A DNA stretch of 24,651 nucleotides, taken from contig DASUSF010000067.1 in NCBI GenBank assembly GCA_036375275.1, forward strand, positions 1 through 24,651, given 5' to 3'. The notes under the pieces are model-generated. The model had not been told where the DNA came from. It was given only the letters and a program-made list of their open reading frames with translations, and did not search any database. This stretch comes from DASUSF01 sp036375275 (lineage in GTDB: Bacteria; Pseudomonadota; Alphaproteobacteria; Geminicoccales; Geminicoccaceae). Below are positions 23,185-24,651 of this stretch, one piece after another (position 1 is the stretch's first letter; each line of letters begins with the position of its first letter). The position numbers and the translations under genes are program-made.

Positions 23185-24339
23185 TCAAACCGCCGGCCGC
23201 TCCGCGTCGAGAGGTGGGACCGGGCCACCGGTCCGGTCCGCGACCACCTCCCGTAGCGCCGCCGACAGGCGCCGGGCCACCACCGGGAGGTCGTAGGTGG
23301 CGCGTGCCTCGGCCAGGGCCGCGGCCGCGAGGCGCTGGCGCAGCTCCGGATCGCCGAGCAGCCGGTCGAGCCGCTCCGCGAGGGCGGCGGGGTCGCCCTT
23401 GGGCACCAGAAGCGCGTCCCGCCCGTCCTCGATGATCTCGAGCGGCCCTTCGGCATCGGTGACGACCATTGCCTGGGCGTGGGCGAAGCCTTCGATGACG
23501 ACGATCCCGAACGGCTCGTGCAGCGAAGGGATGCAGAACAGGTCGAGCTCGCGGAAGAACGCCGCCTTGTCCCTGACCCAGCCGGGCAGGCGGACCCGCT
23601 CGGCGAGGCCGCGGTCGTCGATCCGCCGGCGGAGCGCTGCCGCCTCGGGGCCGTCGCCGGCGAGCCGGAGCTCGAAGTCGCGGCCGCGGTCCCGGAGCAG
23701 CGCCGCGGCGTCGATCAGGTCCAGGAACCCCTTCTTGGCGACGAACCGGCCGAGCGCCCCGATCACCGGCGGCCCGGCCGTATCCGGGCGCGGCGTCACG
23801 TCCGCCGGCACCCGGACCATGTTCGGGATGACCGTGATGCGTTCCCCCGGCTGTCCGGCGGCGATCAGCGCTCGCTTCAGGTCCCGGGTGGTCGCGAAGA
23901 CGTGGTCGAGGCCGATCAGCGCCTTGAAGCTGTAGTTCTGCGCGACCCCGATCTGCGGCAGCGTCCGGCCCCTCTGCGCGCGCCGGACCAGCCCGCTCGC
24001 CCGGCGCCCGATGGTGATGGTCGCGGCCGGAGCGAGGCGCGCCAGGACGCGCCGGAGCCTCAGCGCCGCGAGCGGGTCCCAGGCGCCGAGGCTCCGGCAG
24101 GTCTCGACCGTCGCCGCCCGCTCGGCGAGCACGGCCCGCTCCGGCCATTCGGGATGACAGATCGCGACCACCCGGTGCCCCTCGAGGGCCAGGGCCTCGG
24201 TGTAGTCGAGCAGCGACTGCTCGAGCCCGCCGAGCCCGGGCCCGAGCATCGCCACGGCGACCGGTGGCGCGCGCCCGGATGCGACGGGTCGCTCCAAAGG
24301 GGCCGGCTCGGAGGCGGATGCGATCTGCGGGTGCGGCAT
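23185..24339 (-). CDS. Glycosyltransferase family 4 protein
   Basis: A 384-residue GT-B-fold retaining glycosyltransferase of family 4. The N-terminal acceptor domain begins VAVAMLGPGLGGLEQSL (glycine-rich loop), and the C-terminal donor domain has IGALGRFVAKKGFLDLIDA, LRLAGDGPE and the E-x7-E motif E275/E283 in HEPFGIVVIEGFA. It is probably a cytosolic, membrane-associated enzyme making lipopolysaccharide or exopolysaccharide; the sugar cannot be read. The start at 24339 has no visible ribosome binding site; a -10-like TAGCAT ends only eight bases upstream, so a leaderless mRNA is conceivable. The first 25 residues are low-complexity and the true start could be M31. It heads a leftward cluster with the DxD protein and ygfZ. 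Confidence 0.92.
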   Translation of the reverse strand: MPHPQIASASEPAPLERPVASGRAPPVAVAMLGPGLGGLEQSLLDYTEALALEGHRVVAICHPEWPERAVLAERAATVETCRSLGAWDPLAALRLRRVLARLAPAATITIGRRASGLVRRAQRGRTLPQIGVAQNYSFKALIGLDHVFATTRDLKRALIAAGQPGERITVIPNMVRVPADVTPRPDTAGPPVIGALGRFVAKKGFLDLIDAAALLRDRGRDFELRLAGDGPEAAALRRRIDDRGLAERVRLPGWVRDKAAFFRELDLFCIPSLHEPFGIVVIEGFAHAQAMVVTDAEGPLEIIEDGRDALLVPKGDPAALAERLDRLLGDPELRQRLAAAALAEARATYDLPVVARRLSAALREVVADRTGGPVPPLDAERPAV

Positions 24340-24447
24340 GGCTGCGCATGCTAGCGCGAGAGCCGGGGCGGCGCAGCCTCCACCTCCGGCTCGCCACGAC
24401 CGGCGGATGCGTTCATTCGACGTGCAAGTTTCGCGTGTACGGTGAGC

Positions 24448-24475
24448 TTGCGCCTTCGCGCCTCGCGATTATCTT
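24448..24475 (+). promoter_or_regulatory. Putative promoter of the gene at the right edge
   Basis: TTGCGC (24448-24453), a 16-base spacer and TATCTT (24470-24475) give four of six matches in each hexamer. It lies in the 192-base divergent gap between the GT4 gene and the rightward gene starting at 24532, which would have a leader of about 50 bases. The rest of the gap shows nothing clear. Confidence 0.35.
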
Positions 24476-24531
24476 CTCAACCCATGAGCGCAAATCGCCG
24501 GGCCGCCCGCCGCCGCCCGAAGGGAACCACC

Positions 24532-24651
24532 ATGGACTCACCGCCCCCGCTGGATCTCGCGCGCGTGGCGCCCTTCCTCGACGCCGAGGGCACGCCGAGG
24601 GCGGCCGCCGTCGGGCTCGCCGACCGGCGCGACGGCGGCGGGTGCGCCGGC
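24532..24651 (+). CDS. N-terminus of an unidentified protein (cut by window end)
   Basis: Forty codons are visible, beginning MDSPPPLDLARVAPFLDAEG, and no stop occurs before the window ends. The ATG at 24532 is preceded by AAGGGAA with suitable spacing; an in-frame ATG at 24484 has no ribosome binding site. The visible part has no signal peptide and no motif I can name. LARVAPFLDAEG faintly resembles the start of some phosphotransferases, but this is too weak to use. It is divergent from the GT4 gene. Confidence 0.55.
   Translation, partial: MDSPPPLDLARVAPFLDAEGTPRAAAVGLADRRDGGGCAG

Noticed and set aside
24424..24451. GCAAG...CTTGC inverted repeat in the divergent gap at the right end
   Set aside because: Five-base arms 18 bases apart are readily expected by chance; no supporting context.

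Overview
The window is high-GC DNA (about 70% G+C by hand count of sample lines) from a bacterium, most likely an alphaproteobacterium of the Rhodospirillales type. The grounds are protein similarity recognised by eye, a two-subunit glycyl-tRNA synthetase, and the order ispB / DUF2007 / N6-methyltransferase / S49 peptidase / glyQ / glyS / ppdK, which I recall from that group. No plasmid, phage or insertion-sequence genes and no CRISPR array were seen. Coding density is very high and no stretch over 300 bases lacks a gene. No confident rho-independent terminator was found.

Left part (1-6552), catabolic and accessory: two divergent gene sets share a 124-base control region. Leftward run a D-2-hydroxyacid dehydrogenase and the N-terminal 450 codons of an IolD-type inositol-catabolism hydrolase, cut by the window edge. 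Rightward run a lone molybdenum hydroxylase large subunit (CoxL/XdhB-like), a RidA-family imine deaminase and a DadA-like D-amino acid dehydrogenase. A perfect inverted repeat lies between the two divergent promoters and overlaps both -35 boxes, so it may co-regulate them.

Middle part (6590-10253), leftward: a short secreted protein with NPYG repeats in an island of clearly lower G+C (53% over 6661-6900), then map, sfsA, a DUF1326 protein, a metallo-beta-lactamase-fold hydrolase and a tRNA-Pro(CGG) gene with its own promoter. A TGTGA-N6-TCACA site lies between the tRNA and the hydrolase gene.

Right-centre (10364-21453), mostly rightward and housekeeping: a membrane-anchored endonuclease/exonuclease/phosphatase-fold protein converges on the polyprenyl diphosphate synthase gene. 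Divergent from the latter is a tightly packed run: DUF2007, methyltransferase, S49 peptidase, small membrane protein, glyQ, glyS, ppdK and a MeaB-type GTPase, with several start/stop overlaps and a good promoter before glyQ.

Right end (21440-24651): a leftward cluster of a GT4 glycosyltransferase, a DxD nucleotide-sugar-transferase-like protein and the folate-binding Fe-S assembly factor YgfZ, then the start of an unidentified rightward gene cut by the window end. I found no clearly new multi-gene system. The best leads are the orphan molybdenum hydroxylase locus with its palindromic control region and the low-GC NPYG-repeat secreted protein.
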